From positions 1 through 64,000 of the forward strand of contig NZ_FMZA01000019.1 in assembly GCF_900102685.1 (NCBI RefSeq): DNA of 64,000 nucleotides, in the 5' to 3' direction. Positions 1 through 9,895 of this stretch are shown here, piece by piece (the stretch's first letter is position 1; the number at the start of each line of letters is the position of its first letter). Made by a program: the position numbers and the translations under genes. The DNA is from Melghirimyces thermohalophilus. Its GTDB lineage: Bacteria; Bacillota; Bacilli; Thermoactinomycetales; DSM-45169. The notes below the pieces were generated by a model. That model ran no database searches. It was given only the letters and a program-made list of their open reading frames with translations, and had not been told where the DNA came from.

Positions 1-112
1 CCCACTGGCTAGACCAGGTAAGACCCCTTGTAGATGACAAGGTAGATCGGTCCGAGGTGTAAGCGTGGCAACACGTTCAGCTGACGGATACGAATCGGTC
101 GAGGACTTCTCC
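1..112 (+). rRNA. 23S ribosomal RNA, 3' end (partial)
   Basis: The sequence matches the last part of bacterial 23S rRNA. It shows the conserved 3' block with GAGGTGTAAGCGTGGCAAC at about 54-72, then the stretch ending in TCGGTCGAGGACTT at about 98-108. The gene begins upstream of the window, and the 3' end is placed by analogy with Bacillus 23S, so it is good to a few bases. It is followed after about 70 bases by 5S, the usual 23S-5S order. No 16S is visible. Confidence 0.93.
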
Positions 113-185
113 TGAGTCGCTTCGACTGGTGACAGGTTCTCATTCCGCATCCGGTTTTCAGGGTGCAACCCTGAATGATATAGGG

Positions 186-302
<117 letters not shown>

Positions 303-308
303 AACAGA

Positions 309-356
309 AACCACCCTCCTTCGATCCACAACGATCGGGGAGGGTGGTTTTTCTTT
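309..356 (+). terminator. rRNA operon terminator
   Basis: An 11-bp perfect stem (AACCACCCTCC at 309-319 with GGAGGGTGGTT at 339-349) is followed by a T-rich run. It sits seven bases after the 5S gene and ends the ribosomal transcript. Confidence 0.93.
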
Positions 357-518
357 TGCTGGATTCACTGTTTTACCAAAGCCGATTTGAATATAATACA
401 CTATCCCCCGAATTCTGAAGGACAACCGTGATATAATGGAATAGACGAGGGGATCGGGGAATAATTCGGGATCAAACGGGGAATGAATGGATGAAAAACT
501 TGAAAAGGTGGGTCGATC

Positions 519-725
519 GTGCAAGAAAGGAATGATCAGATCCGCTGTCTGGTCTGCAAAGAGGGGTGCCAACAAGGGATCGCCGTGCTGGATGAGTTTA
601 TCTGCAAGGATTGTGAACAGGAAATAGTAAAAACTGACGTAAAGGATCAGAAATATCCGTACTTTGTCACGCGACTCAAAAATTTGTGGACCCATGGTCA
701 AGGTCGATATGAACGGGGACTTTAA
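519..725 (+). CDS. csfB: Anti-sigma-G factor Gin (CsfB)
   Basis: A 68-residue zinc-ribbon protein with paired cysteines CLVC near residue 10 and CKDC near residue 29, followed by the family-type IVKTDVKDQKYPYFVTRLK segment. Gin/CsfB proteins are made under sigma-F during sporulation, bind sigma-G (and sigma-E in the mother cell) and delay late sigma activity. The start is GTG at 519, with AAAAGGTGGG a few bases upstream as ribosome binding site. As in Bacillus subtilis, the gene lies directly after an rRNA operon and before yaaO. Its 3' end is 31 bases before the chosen yaaO start. The family assignment rests on the cysteine pattern, length and position. Confidence 0.9.
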   Translation: MQERNDQIRCLVCKEGCQQGIAVLDEFICKDCEQEIVKTDVKDQKYPYFVTRLKNLWTHGQGRYERGL

Positions 726-756
726 ACAGTCCTCGTCTCTTTTTGGAGGGAGAAGG

Positions 757-2181
757 ATGACGGAGGAAAAGCAGTACGTCGCACCTCTCTTTCAGGTGCT
801 TCAACAGCATCAAAACGTGACGCAAGGAAATTTTCATGTACCGGGGCATAAGCAAGGAAAGGTGTTTGATGACAAAGCAGCATCGTTTTTTGGTGATCTG
901 TTACCTTTGGACCTGACGGAAGTGGGGGAGTTAGACGATCTACATCAGCCTGTGGGTGCCATTGACCAAGCCCAGCAACTGGCGGCGGAAGCTTTTGATG
1001 CGGACCGCACCTTTTTTTTAGTAGGTGGAAGCACATCAGGAAATCTGGCCCTTATTCTCAGCTGTTGTCGTCCAGGTGAACGTCTGATCGTTCACCGCAG
1101 CTCTCATCAATCCGTTTTTCACGGCTGTATTTTAGCCGGGGCACGACCGGTGTTTATATCAGGAAGGGGGGAAATTCCCCAAGGGGGTCGACTGGAAGCG
1201 GAGGACCTTCGGTATGCTTTGCGCCGATATCCGGACGTCAAAGGGGTTTTTATCACCAGTCCCGATTATTTTGGACGGTTGCAACCTGTCGCTGAATTAG
1301 CGGAAATGTGTCATCGGTTTGGTGTACCCCTGTTGGTGGATGAGGCTCACGGGGCCCATTTTGGATTTCATCCTTCCCTTCCCCGACGTTCGATCGCATT
1401 AGGGGCGGATGCTGCTGTCCAGTCCACCCACAAGATGTTGCCGGCAATGACGATGGCCTCGATGCTCCACTTGCGAGGGAATCGGGTGGATCCGGACCGA
1501 GTCGGCCATTGGTTGAGAGTGGTCCAATCGAGCAGCCCCTCCTATCCCTTGATGGCTTCTCTCGATCTGGCTCGGCGCTTGATGGCGGTACAAGGGACTT
1601 CATTGTTGGAGCAAGCTTTGGAGAGGGCCACCCTGATTCGCCAAGGCATTTCTACCTTGACCCATTTGCGAGAGGAGTTTATTCCCGGCAATGATCCCTT
1701 GAAATTAAATATTCGTGCCCGTCGCAAGATTTCGGGGTACCGACTTCAGGAGGGATTAGAGCGACGGGGGTTATTTATGGAGATGGCTGATCATGAGAAG
1801 GTGCTGGCGGTGTTGACTCCTGGGACAAGCCCGTTGGAAGGGGAGCGGATGGTAGAAGCTTTGGCAGAGTGGGATCAGGCGGTGGGTAAAATGGAGGAAG
1901 ATGAGCCTGTACCGATGCCGTCGATCCCACCGGTGATGGAGAGCGAAGTTTCATTGGATAGCCTCCGAACTCTTCCGGAGTCAGTGGTGGCCTTGACCGA
2001 TGCTGAAGGAAAGATTGCCACCCGGATGGTGACCCCTTATCCGCCGGGGGTACCGCTGTTGCTTCCGGGGGAGCGGGTGGGACGACAACAGCTGGATCGA
2101 ATTCTCCACATTCTCCGGCACGGGGGTCGTGTCCGGGGATTGCTGGCCGGTTCCCCCCAAAAAATGTACGTGATAAAATAA
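757..2181 (+). CDS. yaaO: Orn/Lys/Arg decarboxylase-family PLP enzyme (YaaO type)
   Basis: A 474-residue fold-type I PLP enzyme of the ornithine/lysine/arginine decarboxylase family. The N-terminal NFHVPGHKQG motif, the DEAHGAH motif and the Schiff-base lysine in QSTHKMLPA are all present. A small C-terminal decarboxylase-type domain with PYPPGVPLLLPGE follows. The length agrees with Bacillus YaaO (about 480). The substrate cannot be read from sequence; related enzymes make polyamine precursors such as cadaverine or agmatine. ATG 757 is chosen because GGAGGG lies seven bases upstream; an in-frame ATG at 664 lies inside csfB and lacks a site. It is followed by tmk after 31 bases, in the conserved order. 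Confidence 0.88.
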   Translation: MTEEKQYVAPLFQVLQQHQNVTQGNFHVPGHKQGKVFDDKAASFFGDLLPLDLTEVGELDDLHQPVGAIDQAQQLAAEAFDADRTFFLVGGSTSGNLALILSCCRPGERLIVHRSSHQSVFHGCILAGARPVFISGRGEIPQGGRLEAEDLRYALRRYPDVKGVFITSPDYFGRLQPVAELAEMCHRFGVPLLVDEAHGAHFGFHPSLPRRSIALGADAAVQSTHKMLPAMTMASMLHLRGNRVDPDRVGHWLRVVQSSSPSYPLMASLDLARRLMAVQGTSLLEQALERATLIRQGISTLTHLREEFIPGNDPLKLNIRARRKISGYRLQEGLERRGLFMEMADHEKVLAVLTPGTSPLEGERMVEALAEWDQAVGKMEEDEPVPMPSIPPVMESEVSLDSLRTLPESVVALTDAEGKIATRMVTPYPPGVPLLLPGERVGRQQLDRILHILRHGGRVRGLLAGSPQKMYVIK

Positions 2182-2212
2182 ATCAAAAGAGATCAACCTT
2201 GGAGGAGCACTG

Positions 2213-3183
<971 letters not shown>

Positions 3184-3201
3184 TTCGCAGGGGTGAACGA
3201 G

Positions 3202-4227
3202 ATGTCTTTAAAAGAGGTGGCCGGTCAAGAACGGGTGATTCGGCTGTTGAAAAACGCCCTGAAAAACCAACGGGTGGCTCATGCCTACTGTTTTTGTGGC
3301 CCGGAAGGAACAGGGAAGGAGAAAACAGCGATCGAATGGGCCAAAGCGCTCAACTGTGAACAACCGGGCGACGACGCTTGTGACCGTTGTCGTTCCTGCC
3401 GGCGAATCTCCCATGGTAATCACCCGGATGTGATCTTGCCGGAACGGGATGGACAAACCATCGGCATCGGACAGATCCGGGAATTGCAGCGGAGATTTTC
3501 TTACAGTCCTCCGGCAGGGACCACACGCGTATTAATTCTGCGGCATGCGGAGACGCTGACATTACAAGCAGCTAATAGCCTTCTCAAATTTTTGGAGGAA
3601 CCGGCGAGTCGCTGGGTCGCCATTCTGTTGACCGAAAATGTGCATAACCTTCCCCCGACGGTCTTGTCCCGTTGTCAGCTGATTCGATTCCAGCCTCTCC
3701 ACCCCCGACGGATTGAGGCGGCGCTGATCGAAGAAAGCGTGAATCCCGGGGCCGCCCGAGTTGCGGCTCATCTGTCCTCCAGTGTGAGTGAAGCCCGTCG
3801 GCTGGTTGAGCGGGACGAGTTTGCCCCTTTTTGCGAGCGAGTGATAAAATGGATAGGGGATATCGTCTCCGGAAAACTGGATCCCTTCGTGGAGGTACAA
3901 ACCGAATGGCTGGCGAGGGATACCGACCGGGAGGATATACAGCTTCTGCTCGGTTTGGCTCTGCTCTGGTTGCGTGATCTGCAACACCGCCAGCTGGGTA
4001 TGGAAGAGCCTCCTGTCTTCTCGGAAAACGACGATTCCCTCCGGCGCCAGGCGTCCAAATGGACACATTCCGGCCTGCTGAACGCGATGGACGCGGTCAT
4101 TCAAGCCCAGAAGGCTTTGACCGGTCCGGTTCAACCCCAGGCGGTGCTGGAACAGATGGTACTGGCCATGCAAGGGGGATTTGATCATGTTGTCAGTCGT
4201 GGGCGTCCGTTTCAGACAAGCGGGTAA
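3202..4227 (+). CDS. holB: DNA polymerase III subunit delta'
   Basis: Clamp-loader subunit of the replicative polymerase. The 341-residue AAA+ protein carries GPEGTGKE (about residues 33-40), a zinc module with four cysteines (C52, C60, C63, C66), and the LSRCQLIRF segment. ATG 3202 is chosen because AGGGGTG at 3188-3195 is well spaced to it; an in-frame GTG at 3193 would lie inside that site. The 3' end overlaps ricT by about 40 bases, the same arrangement as in Bacillus. The zinc-module cysteines and order in the operon separate it from the tau subunit. Confidence 0.94.
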   Translation: MSLKEVAGQERVIRLLKNALKNQRVAHAYCFCGPEGTGKEKTAIEWAKALNCEQPGDDACDRCRSCRRISHGNHPDVILPERDGQTIGIGQIRELQRRFSYSPPAGTTRVLILRHAETLTLQAANSLLKFLEEPASRWVAILLTENVHNLPPTVLSRCQLIRFQPLHPRRIEAALIEESVNPGAARVAAHLSSSVSEARRLVERDEFAPFCERVIKWIGDIVSGKLDPFVEVQTEWLARDTDREDIQLLLGLALLWLRDLQHRQLGMEEPPVFSENDDSLRRQASKWTHSGLLNAMDAVIQAQKALTGPVQPQAVLEQMVLAMQGGFDHVVSRGRPFQTSG

Positions 4228-4990
4228 AATATATTATTTTGATCCGGGATCGCTTCCGATCAAAAAAGACGATGCGGTCATTGTTGAAACTGTTCGCGGA
4301 GTCGAATTTGGAACGGTGGTGACTGGAATCCGTCATGTGACGGAAGAAGAAGTGGTACTGCCGTTGAAAGAAGTGATCCGGATCGCTTCTCCCAAAGATG
4401 TTGAGCAGATGGAAAAAAACCGGGCTGCTTCCCGGGAAGCGTTGTCCATCTGCAACGAGAAGATCAAAAACCACAAGTTGGGGATGAAACTTGTGGATGC
4501 GGAGTACACCTTTGACCGGAACAAGATCATCTTTTATTTCACTGCCGACGGTCGAGTCGATTTCCGGGAACTGGTTCGCGATTTGGCCTCTATTTTCCGG
4601 ACCCGGATCGAGTTGCGTCAGATCGGTGTTCGGGACGAAGCGAAGATGCTCGGCGGGATCGGCCCCTGTGGGCGGGTTCTCTGTTGTTCCTCTTTTCTCG
4701 GGGATTTTGAGCCGGTATCGATCAAGATGGCCAAGGATCAGAATCTGTCGCTCAATCCGGCAAAAATCTCCGGTCTCTGCGGTCGTTTGATGTGTTGCTT
4801 GAAATACGAAAATGACAACTACGTGGAGGCCAAACAAAAAATGCCGGATGTGGGCACACAGGTGACGACACCGGAAGGCGTTGGCCGTGTGGTAGTGCTC
4901 AACCTTCTGGAACGTCGGGTGCAGGTGGAATTGTCCGAATCGGGACGGACGGTGGAGCATCCGGCGGAAGAAGTTACAGCCCAGGCATAG
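4187..4990 (+). CDS. ricT: PSP1-domain regulator of RNA maturation RicT (YaaT)
   Basis: A 267-residue PSP1-domain protein. In B. subtilis, RicT works with RicA and RicF as an iron-sulfur complex that stimulates RNase Y processing and affects competence, biofilm and the Spo0A phosphorelay. The cysteine-rich centre (GPCGRVLCCSSFL and LCGRLMCCLKYE) matches the proposed cluster ligands. ATG 4187 is preceded by AAGGGGG at seven bases; TTG 4181 is an alternative. The gene begins inside holB, so the two are coupled. RicA and RicF genes are not in this window. Confidence 0.94.
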   Translation: MLSVVGVRFRQAGKIYYFDPGSLPIKKDDAVIVETVRGVEFGTVVTGIRHVTEEEVVLPLKEVIRIASPKDVEQMEKNRAASREALSICNEKIKNHKLGMKLVDAEYTFDRNKIIFYFTADGRVDFRELVRDLASIFRTRIELRQIGVRDEAKMLGGIGPCGRVLCCSSFLGDFEPVSIKMAKDQNLSLNPAKISGLCGRLMCCLKYENDNYVEAKQKMPDVGTQVTTPEGVGRVVVLNLLERRVQVELSESGRTVEHPAEEVTAQA

Positions 4991-5062
4991 TCCGGACCTC
5001 GCTTGTAGAAGGCCGGTCCTGGGAGATCCTGAACAGACGGCGGGTGATTTGAGGTGGGGGGC

Positions 5063-5410
5063 TTGGACAAGCAGGCCATTTTATCCCGGATGACCCAGAT
5101 CGATGACCAAATCGGGGAATTGTATAAAGAGCTGGGCGGGTTGAAGGAACAAATTGTTCAAATGCTGGAGGAAAATACCCGTCTAGTCCTGGAAAACGAA
5201 GCGTTAAGAGAACAGTTGGACCAGCTGAAGTCCGGTGATCAGCCGGATCCTGCACCTGTTGAGACCAGAGGAGAAGGACACGATAATCTGGCCCGCCTCT
5301 ACCATGAAGGTTTTCACATCTGTAATGTTCATTACGGAAATATGCGCGGCAATGGAGACTGCCTGTTTTGTCTCTCCTTTCTAAATAAAACCTCCCAAGA
5401 GGAGAAATGA
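5063..5410 (+). CDS. yabA: Replication initiation control protein YabA
   Basis: A 115-residue negative regulator of DnaA-dependent initiation that bridges DnaA and the DnaN clamp. The N-terminal 60 residues form a heptad-rich coiled coil ([20 protein letters not shown] and on). The C-terminal zinc domain is seen in [18 protein letters not shown] and the [10 protein letters not shown] end. TTG 5063 is preferred because its product begins like the Bacillus protein (LDKQ against MDKK) and GAGGTGG lies five bases upstream; GTG 5054 is the longer option. It is separated from yazA by a hairpin terminator. The yabB (trmN6) gene normally found next is missing. Confidence 0.93.
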   Translation: MDKQAILSRMTQIDDQIGELYKELGGLKEQIVQMLEENTRLVLENEALREQLDQLKSGDQPDPAPVETRGEGHDNLARLYHEGFHICNVHYGNMRGNGDCLFCLSFLNKTSQEEK

Positions 5411-5445
5411 GTTTGGCCCAACAGGGGTTGGGACTCAGCCTTATC

Positions 5446-5472
5446 AAGTGCCGGGTACCGGCACTTTTCTTT
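5446..5472 (+). terminator. Terminator after yabA
   Basis: AAGTGCCGG at 5446-5454 pairs with CCGGCACTT at 5458-5466 around a three-base loop, followed by TTCTTTCT. The T-run is short, so read-through into yazA is likely. Confidence 0.65.
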
Positions 5473-5491
5473 CTGTCACGGGAGGGAGAAC

Positions 5492-5773
5492 ATGTCAAAA
5501 AAGGAGTATGTCTTATACATACTGGAGTGTGCCGACGGAACACTGTATACCGGGATCACCAATCACTTGTCAAAACGGATCCAGCAGCATGAGAGAGGCA
5601 ACGGAGCCAAATACACCCGGGGGCGGGGGCCGTTTTCCCTGGTCTGGACGGAAGAGGGCCTTACCCGTTCCGAGGCGTTGGTCAGGGAGCGGGAGATCAA
5701 AAAGTTGAGCCGAAGACAGAAGTTGGCGATGATCGGGAAGGGGATGGCCGACGATGCGACAAAAAAGTTTTGA
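5492..5773 (+). CDS. yazA: GIY-YIG domain protein (YazA/UvrC-like)
   Basis: A 93-residue single GIY-YIG nuclease domain protein of the YazA/YhbQ type. The motif appears as YVLYILECADGTLYTGIT with the catalytic arginine in NHLSKRIQQHERG, and the conserved GAKYTRGRGP follows. The family is structurally nuclease-like, but its cellular role is unsettled. GGGAGG precedes the ATG. Its last 20 bases overlap the start of rsmI in another frame, as in many Bacillales. Confidence 0.93.
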   Translation: MSKKEYVLYILECADGTLYTGITNHLSKRIQQHERGNGAKYTRGRGPFSLVWTEEGLTRSEALVREREIKKLSRRQKLAMIGKGMADDATKKF

Positions 5774-6641
5774 AGAGGCAGGGGGCAAGCTCTATGTGGT
5801 GGGAACGCCGATTGGAAACCTGGGGGATTTGAGCGACCGTGTGCGGCAAGTGTTGGCATCGTGCGATCGGGTAGCGGCAGAAGATACCCGTCATACCCGC
5901 AAACTGCTCTCTCACTTGGATCTGTCGGTGCCATCGATAAGTTATCATGAGCATAATCGCTACTCCCGCCTTTCGGAATTAATCGAAGGGCTTCGAGGAG
6001 GCGAGCGGATTGCCTTGGTGAGTGACGCGGGTATGCCGGGGTTGTCCGATCCAGGAGAGGAACTGATTCGGGAAGCGGTGGAAGAAGGGATCCCTGTAAT
6101 TCCCATTCCCGGTCCCAATGCGGCTTTGTCCGCTGTCGTCGCCTCGGGGTTATCGCCACAGCCCTTTGTGTTTATCGGTTTTCTCCCCCGCCATGGAAAG
6201 GAGCGAATCGGAGAGCTGAAAAAATGGGCACCGACTCCGGCCACCCTGGTCTTTTATGAAGCTCCCCACCGAATCCAGCCGATGTTGAAAGATGTGAAAG
6301 AGGTGCTTGGCGACCGGCGGGTGGCGGTGGCGCGGGAGTTGACGAAAAGGCACGAAGAGTGGTTGCGGGGTACCGTTTCCGATTGCTTAACCTGGTTTCA
6401 GCAGGAAAAGCCTCGCGGCGAGATGACGGTGGTAGTGGAAGGTGCTTCGGAAGAGGGGGCAAAGGAAAAGACAAAACCCTGGTGGGAGGCATTAACCGTT
6501 ACCGAACACGTGGACTGGCACGTCCACCGGGGAAAGGGTAAAAAAGAGGCGATCAAAGCGGTCGCTCTTGAACGCTCCTTGCCGAAGAGGGAAGTGTATC
6601 ATACATACCATCGAGGGGACGAATCGGCCGGGAATCCGTAG
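5754..6641 (+). CDS. rsmI: 16S rRNA 2'-O-methyltransferase RsmI
   Basis: Methylates the ribose of C1402 in 16S rRNA using S-adenosylmethionine. The 295-residue protein has the tetrapyrrole-methylase-fold signatures YVVGTPIGNLGD (about 14-25), AAEDTRHTRKLL, VSDAGMPGLSDPG and PIPGPNAALSA, and a small C-terminal helical domain. It overlaps yazA by 20 bases. It ends the conserved csfB-rsmI run. The following gene in B. subtilis would be convergent abrB, but here a PTS gene pair is interposed. Confidence 0.96.
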   Translation: MRQKSFEEAGGKLYVVGTPIGNLGDLSDRVRQVLASCDRVAAEDTRHTRKLLSHLDLSVPSISYHEHNRYSRLSELIEGLRGGERIALVSDAGMPGLSDPGEELIREAVEEGIPVIPIPGPNAALSAVVASGLSPQPFVFIGFLPRHGKERIGELKKWAPTPATLVFYEAPHRIQPMLKDVKEVLGDRRVAVARELTKRHEEWLRGTVSDCLTWFQQEKPRGEMTVVVEGASEEGAKEKTKPWWEALTVTEHVDWHVHRGKGKKEAIKAVALERSLPKREVYHTYHRGDESAGNP

Positions 6642-6785
6642 AAAAGGACTTCGGTAGTAAAAAAGCGAATGTTACCTTTGGATGGCTTTCTTCGCCAAGC
6701 GCCGAAAAATCAAGGGGGCGGCGCTCTAAAAGCGGGACGGCCTTCATAATGTGTAATAATCTGAAATCTCTTGGGGGTGTAACGA

Positions 6786-8270
6786 TTGAAAGCAGTGTTT
6801 GGAAAGTTGCAACAGGTGGGTAAGGCCTTGATGCTTCCTATCGCAGTCATGCCTGCGGCGGCGATTTTGATGTCGCTGGGGGTATTGATCAATACCCTGG
6901 CGGACCAATTTGCCGTGGAGGGTACTTGGCTCACACAAGTGGGTGACACCATGGTTGCAGGGGCCGACGGGATTTTGGGCTTTTTGCCTCTTCTTTTTGC
7001 CGTCGGTGTCGCCGTCGGGTTGAGCGGCAGTTCCGGTGCGGCTGGATTGGCTGCGGTGACCGGTTATATGGTGCTCAATTCGATTGTCGGCATGAATGTG
7101 GCTCCGCCGGACAACGGGGAATGGCAGGTGAAACTGGATCAGACGGGTGTTCTCGGCGGGATTATCACGGGCCTGATCACTGCTTATCTGTACAAACGCT
7201 TTCATGATATCCAATTGCCGGACTGGCTTCAATTTTTCGGCGGCAAACGCTTTGTTCCCATCATCACTTCCTTTGTTATGTTTTTGGTGGGCATCTTGTT
7301 TCTCTTTATCTGGCCTCCTATCGAAGCGGGGATCGATGCGGTCGGCAATTGGGTGATCGGGGCTGGTGCTGTGGGACTCTTCGGCTTCGGTGTGCTGAAC
7401 CGCCTGTTGATTCCTTTGGGCCTTCACCATATCTTTAATGCCGTCGCCTGGTTCCAGTTGGGCAAATATGAAACGCCCGGCGGTGATGTGGTGACTGGCG
7501 ATCTTTACCGCTTTTTGGCCGGAGACCCCTCCGCGGGCATGTTTATGGCTGGTTTCTTTCCGGTCATGATGTTTGCCTTGCCGGCTGCCTGTCTGGCGAT
7601 GATTCACGAGGCAAAACCGTCCCAGCGGGCTGTGGTCGGTGGGGTGCTCGGCAGTGCTGCTCTCACGTCGTTTATGACGGGGATCACAGAGCCGATCGAA
7701 TTTGCTTTTATGTTTCTGGCTCCGGTCCTCTATCTGATCCATGCGGTGTTGACCGGGACCTCAATGGCCCTGATGTACCTTTTGGATGTGAAACATGGGT
7801 TTGGTTTTTCAGCGGGATTGATCGATTACGTGGTCAATTTTCACCTGTCCCACAATGCTTGGTGGATTCTTCCGATCGGTCTCGCTTATGCCGTCATCTA
7901 TTACGGGGTGTTCCGATTGGCTATCCGTCGGTTTAACTTGCCCACACCGGGGCGAATGGAGGAATCGAAACCCCAAGAAGCGACGACAGACTCGACCCAG
8001 GATGACTCCTCCAATCATCTGGATCGTCTCGCTCGGGACGTGTTGGCGGCGATAGGAGGAGAGGAGAATGTGGAGGGATTGGATGCCTGTATCACCCGTC
8101 TGCGGATGACGCTCAAAGACGAAGAACCTTTGGATGAGGCTCGGTTGAAAGAACTGGGAGCTTCCGGGGTGATCCGAGTCGGGCCTGGTTATTACCAAGC
8201 CGTGTTCGGTACTCAATCAGAGCTGCTGAAAGAGCGGATTCTCCGTTTGATCGGGCGTGAATCCTCCTGA
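6786..8270 (+). CDS. PTS N-acetylglucosamine/glucose-family permease, EIICB
   Basis: A 494-residue phosphotransferase-system transporter with an EIIC membrane domain (about residues 1-385, roughly ten membrane segments) and an EIIB domain (about 413-494). The phospho-acceptor is C435 in GLDACITRLRMTLKD; GLHHIFNA (211-218) and GITEPIEF (299-306) are typical EIIC motifs. LPDWLQFFGGKRFVPI resembles the NagP subgroup, so N-acetylglucosamine is the best guess, with glucose or another hexosamine possible. There is no EIIA domain, so it must use one encoded elsewhere. The start is TTG with GGGGGTG seven bases upstream. It overlaps the next gene by one base (stop TGA, start ATG). Confidence 0.92.
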   Translation: MKAVFGKLQQVGKALMLPIAVMPAAAILMSLGVLINTLADQFAVEGTWLTQVGDTMVAGADGILGFLPLLFAVGVAVGLSGSSGAAGLAAVTGYMVLNSIVGMNVAPPDNGEWQVKLDQTGVLGGIITGLITAYLYKRFHDIQLPDWLQFFGGKRFVPIITSFVMFLVGILFLFIWPPIEAGIDAVGNWVIGAGAVGLFGFGVLNRLLIPLGLHHIFNAVAWFQLGKYETPGGDVVTGDLYRFLAGDPSAGMFMAGFFPVMMFALPAACLAMIHEAKPSQRAVVGGVLGSAALTSFMTGITEPIEFAFMFLAPVLYLIHAVLTGTSMALMYLLDVKHGFGFSAGLIDYVVNFHLSHNAWWILPIGLAYAVIYYGVFRLAIRRFNLPTPGRMEESKPQEATTDSTQDDSSNHLDRLARDVLAAIGGEENVEGLDACITRLRMTLKDEEPLDEARLKELGASGVIRVGPGYYQAVFGTQSELLKERILRLIGRESS

Positions 8271-9265
8271 TGAGCCAAAAAACGAATCGTATTTTGGATC
8301 TGGATCCGGCCGCGCTCACCCGTTTGTCCGGCCGGGGGCTGTTGGCCGCAATCCGGGCCGCCGAGGGGCGGACGGTGCTGGCGGAAACAGTGGTCACGGT
8401 GCCCCCGTTGGTGGATGGTTGCAGCAATCCCGAGTTGGCCGCCGCTTTCGGCGCCGATTTGATTCTGCTCAATCTGTATGATGTGAACCGGCCCGCCGTG
8501 GCCGGTTTCCCCGCGCGCAAAGGGACGGGCCCTGACCCGAAGCTTTTGAAAGAGTTCGGCCTATCGGGTGTGGAAGAGGTGATGGGTTGGGGGATGACCG
8601 CCGGCGAGATTCGCCGAATCGCCGGTCGCCCGGTGGGGATCAATCTGGAGCCGATTCCGGAAGGAGAGTTGCCAAAAGGCTTTGCGCCGGGGCGCAGGGC
8701 GACGGCGGGGAATGCTCGCAAAGCGGTGGAACAGGGAGTCGACTTCTTGGTTCTGACGGGGAATCCTGGCACCGGGGTTACCTGGTCCGCTGTCGCCGCA
8801 CAGGTCCGCTGCATTCGGGAAGAGCTGGGGCGGGATCTGCCGGTGATGGCGGGAAAGATGCATGGTGCGGGTACCTGGGAAAACCAGGACGTCTGGCTGG
8901 AGGAATCCGTGCTGGAGGAGCTGGCTAAAGCAGGTTTGGATGTGTTATTGCTGCCTCAATCCGGAACAGTTCCCGGGGTGACACCGGATCATGTGAAGCA
9001 ATGGGTGGATCGCGCTCACCGCTTCGGAATGATGGTTATGCTAACCGTCGGCACTTCCCAGGAAGGGGCGGCACCAACCGTGTTGGAACGGCTGGCTTTG
9101 GATGGCAAAGCCGCCGGCGGGGATGTGCTTCATATCGGGGATGCCGGTTTTGCCGGTATGGCTCCCCCGGAAAATATCATGGCTTACTCCATCGCCCTGC
9201 GGGGCAAGCGGCATACTTATCGCCGGATGGGCCAGTCTCTTACACGCCCGTCGCGCTTCAAATAA
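8270..9265 (+). CDS. TIM-barrel-like protein of unknown function coupled to PTS gene
   Basis: A 331-residue soluble protein with no membrane segment. Alternating hydrophobic strands with glycine-rich ends (DLILLNLYDVN, VGINLEP, VLTGNPGTGVT, AGKMHGAG, LLPQSGTVPG, MLTVGTSQEGA, DVLHIGDAGFAGM) suggest a (beta/alpha)8 barrel with a phosphate-binding C-terminal end. I do not recognise a characterised enzyme. It may belong to a PTS-associated domain-of-unknown-function family (I believe DUF7916), but that is from memory. The one-base stop/start overlap with the permease argues that it acts on the imported phosphosugar or a product of it. The shared bidirectional terminator follows at 9278. Confidence 0.8.
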   Translation: MSQKTNRILDLDPAALTRLSGRGLLAAIRAAEGRTVLAETVVTVPPLVDGCSNPELAAAFGADLILLNLYDVNRPAVAGFPARKGTGPDPKLLKEFGLSGVEEVMGWGMTAGEIRRIAGRPVGINLEPIPEGELPKGFAPGRRATAGNARKAVEQGVDFLVLTGNPGTGVTWSAVAAQVRCIREELGRDLPVMAGKMHGAGTWENQDVWLEESVLEELAKAGLDVLLLPQSGTVPGVTPDHVKQWVDRAHRFGMMVMLTVGTSQEGAAPTVLERLALDGKAAGGDVLHIGDAGFAGMAPPENIMAYSIALRGKRHTYRRMGQSLTRPSRFK

Positions 9266-9277
9266 TAACCGATTCAA

Positions 9278-9318
9278 CTCAAAAAGGACCCTCCGGCGGG
9301 GGTCCTTTTTGAGCGGAA
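9278..9318. terminator. Bidirectional terminator between PTS operon and abrB
   Basis: CTCAAAAAGGACC at 9278-9290 pairs with GGTCCTTTTTGAG at 9301-9313. The symmetrical A/T runs can end transcription on both strands, which fits the convergent genes on either side. Confidence 0.9.
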
Positions 9319-9355
9319 AATTTATCTTGCCTGTCTGCTTTCCGCGGAATCGCGA

Positions 9356-9628
9356 TCAGGCTTTAACGCCTTCCTCTTCCTTCAGCAGCTCGTACATTTC
9401 TTCAATGCATTTCTTGCTGACCACTTTGTTTTTGTACCGGACGGTCTCGTCCACTTCGCCGGTGAAGATGCACGCCGGTTCGTACTTTTTCAACACGATC
9501 CGTTCTCCGTCGACATAGATTTCCAGGGCATCCTTCTCTCCGATTCCCAAGGTGCGACGAAGTTCAATCGGGATTACGACCCGGCCCAGTTCATCGACTT
9601 TACGGACAATTCCGGTAGATTTGAGCAT
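9356..9628 (-). CDS. abrB: Transition-state regulator AbrB
   Basis: A 90-residue DNA-binding protein that represses post-exponential genes until Spo0A lowers its level. The N-terminal swapped-hairpin fold is clear in KSTGIVRKVDELGRVVIPIE, followed by LRRTLGIGEKDALEIYVDGE. The C-terminal half continues to the CIEEMYELLKEEEG end. The length equals typical AbrB (92-96) and is half that of SpoVT, which shares the N-terminal fold and lies elsewhere in the window (32590). It is on the minus strand as in B. subtilis, but neighbours on both sides differ. Confidence 0.95.
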   Translation of the reverse strand: MLKSTGIVRKVDELGRVVIPIELRRTLGIGEKDALEIYVDGERIVLKKYEPACIFTGEVDETVRYKNKVVSKKCIEEMYELLKEEEGVKA

Positions 9629-9895
9629 TGCGAATGTCTCCTCTCACTTTTTGGTCTGTTTTTTTGGTCTTGGTCTCGAAGCCGTCAAATTTCGACAGCG
9701 GCGATTACCATCATCATACCAGCGATTCCCATAACAGTCAATATAACAGACAACGAAATATTATACAAAATATCAGAAGTCTCTGCAGGCATCTAATCAT
9801 CCGAAGCTTCGATAGACTGGGAGTGGGCAGACGGGATTCTTGTTTTCTTGTAAACTGGAAAAAAGATAGGTTGTTCACGTCGGAGGCGAGGAGGG

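Noticed and set aside
6744-7742. 332-residue minus-strand frame inside the PTS gene
   Set aside because: It mirrors the codons of the permease, which has clear EIICB motifs; the minus product is rich in H, R and Q, as antisense frames are.
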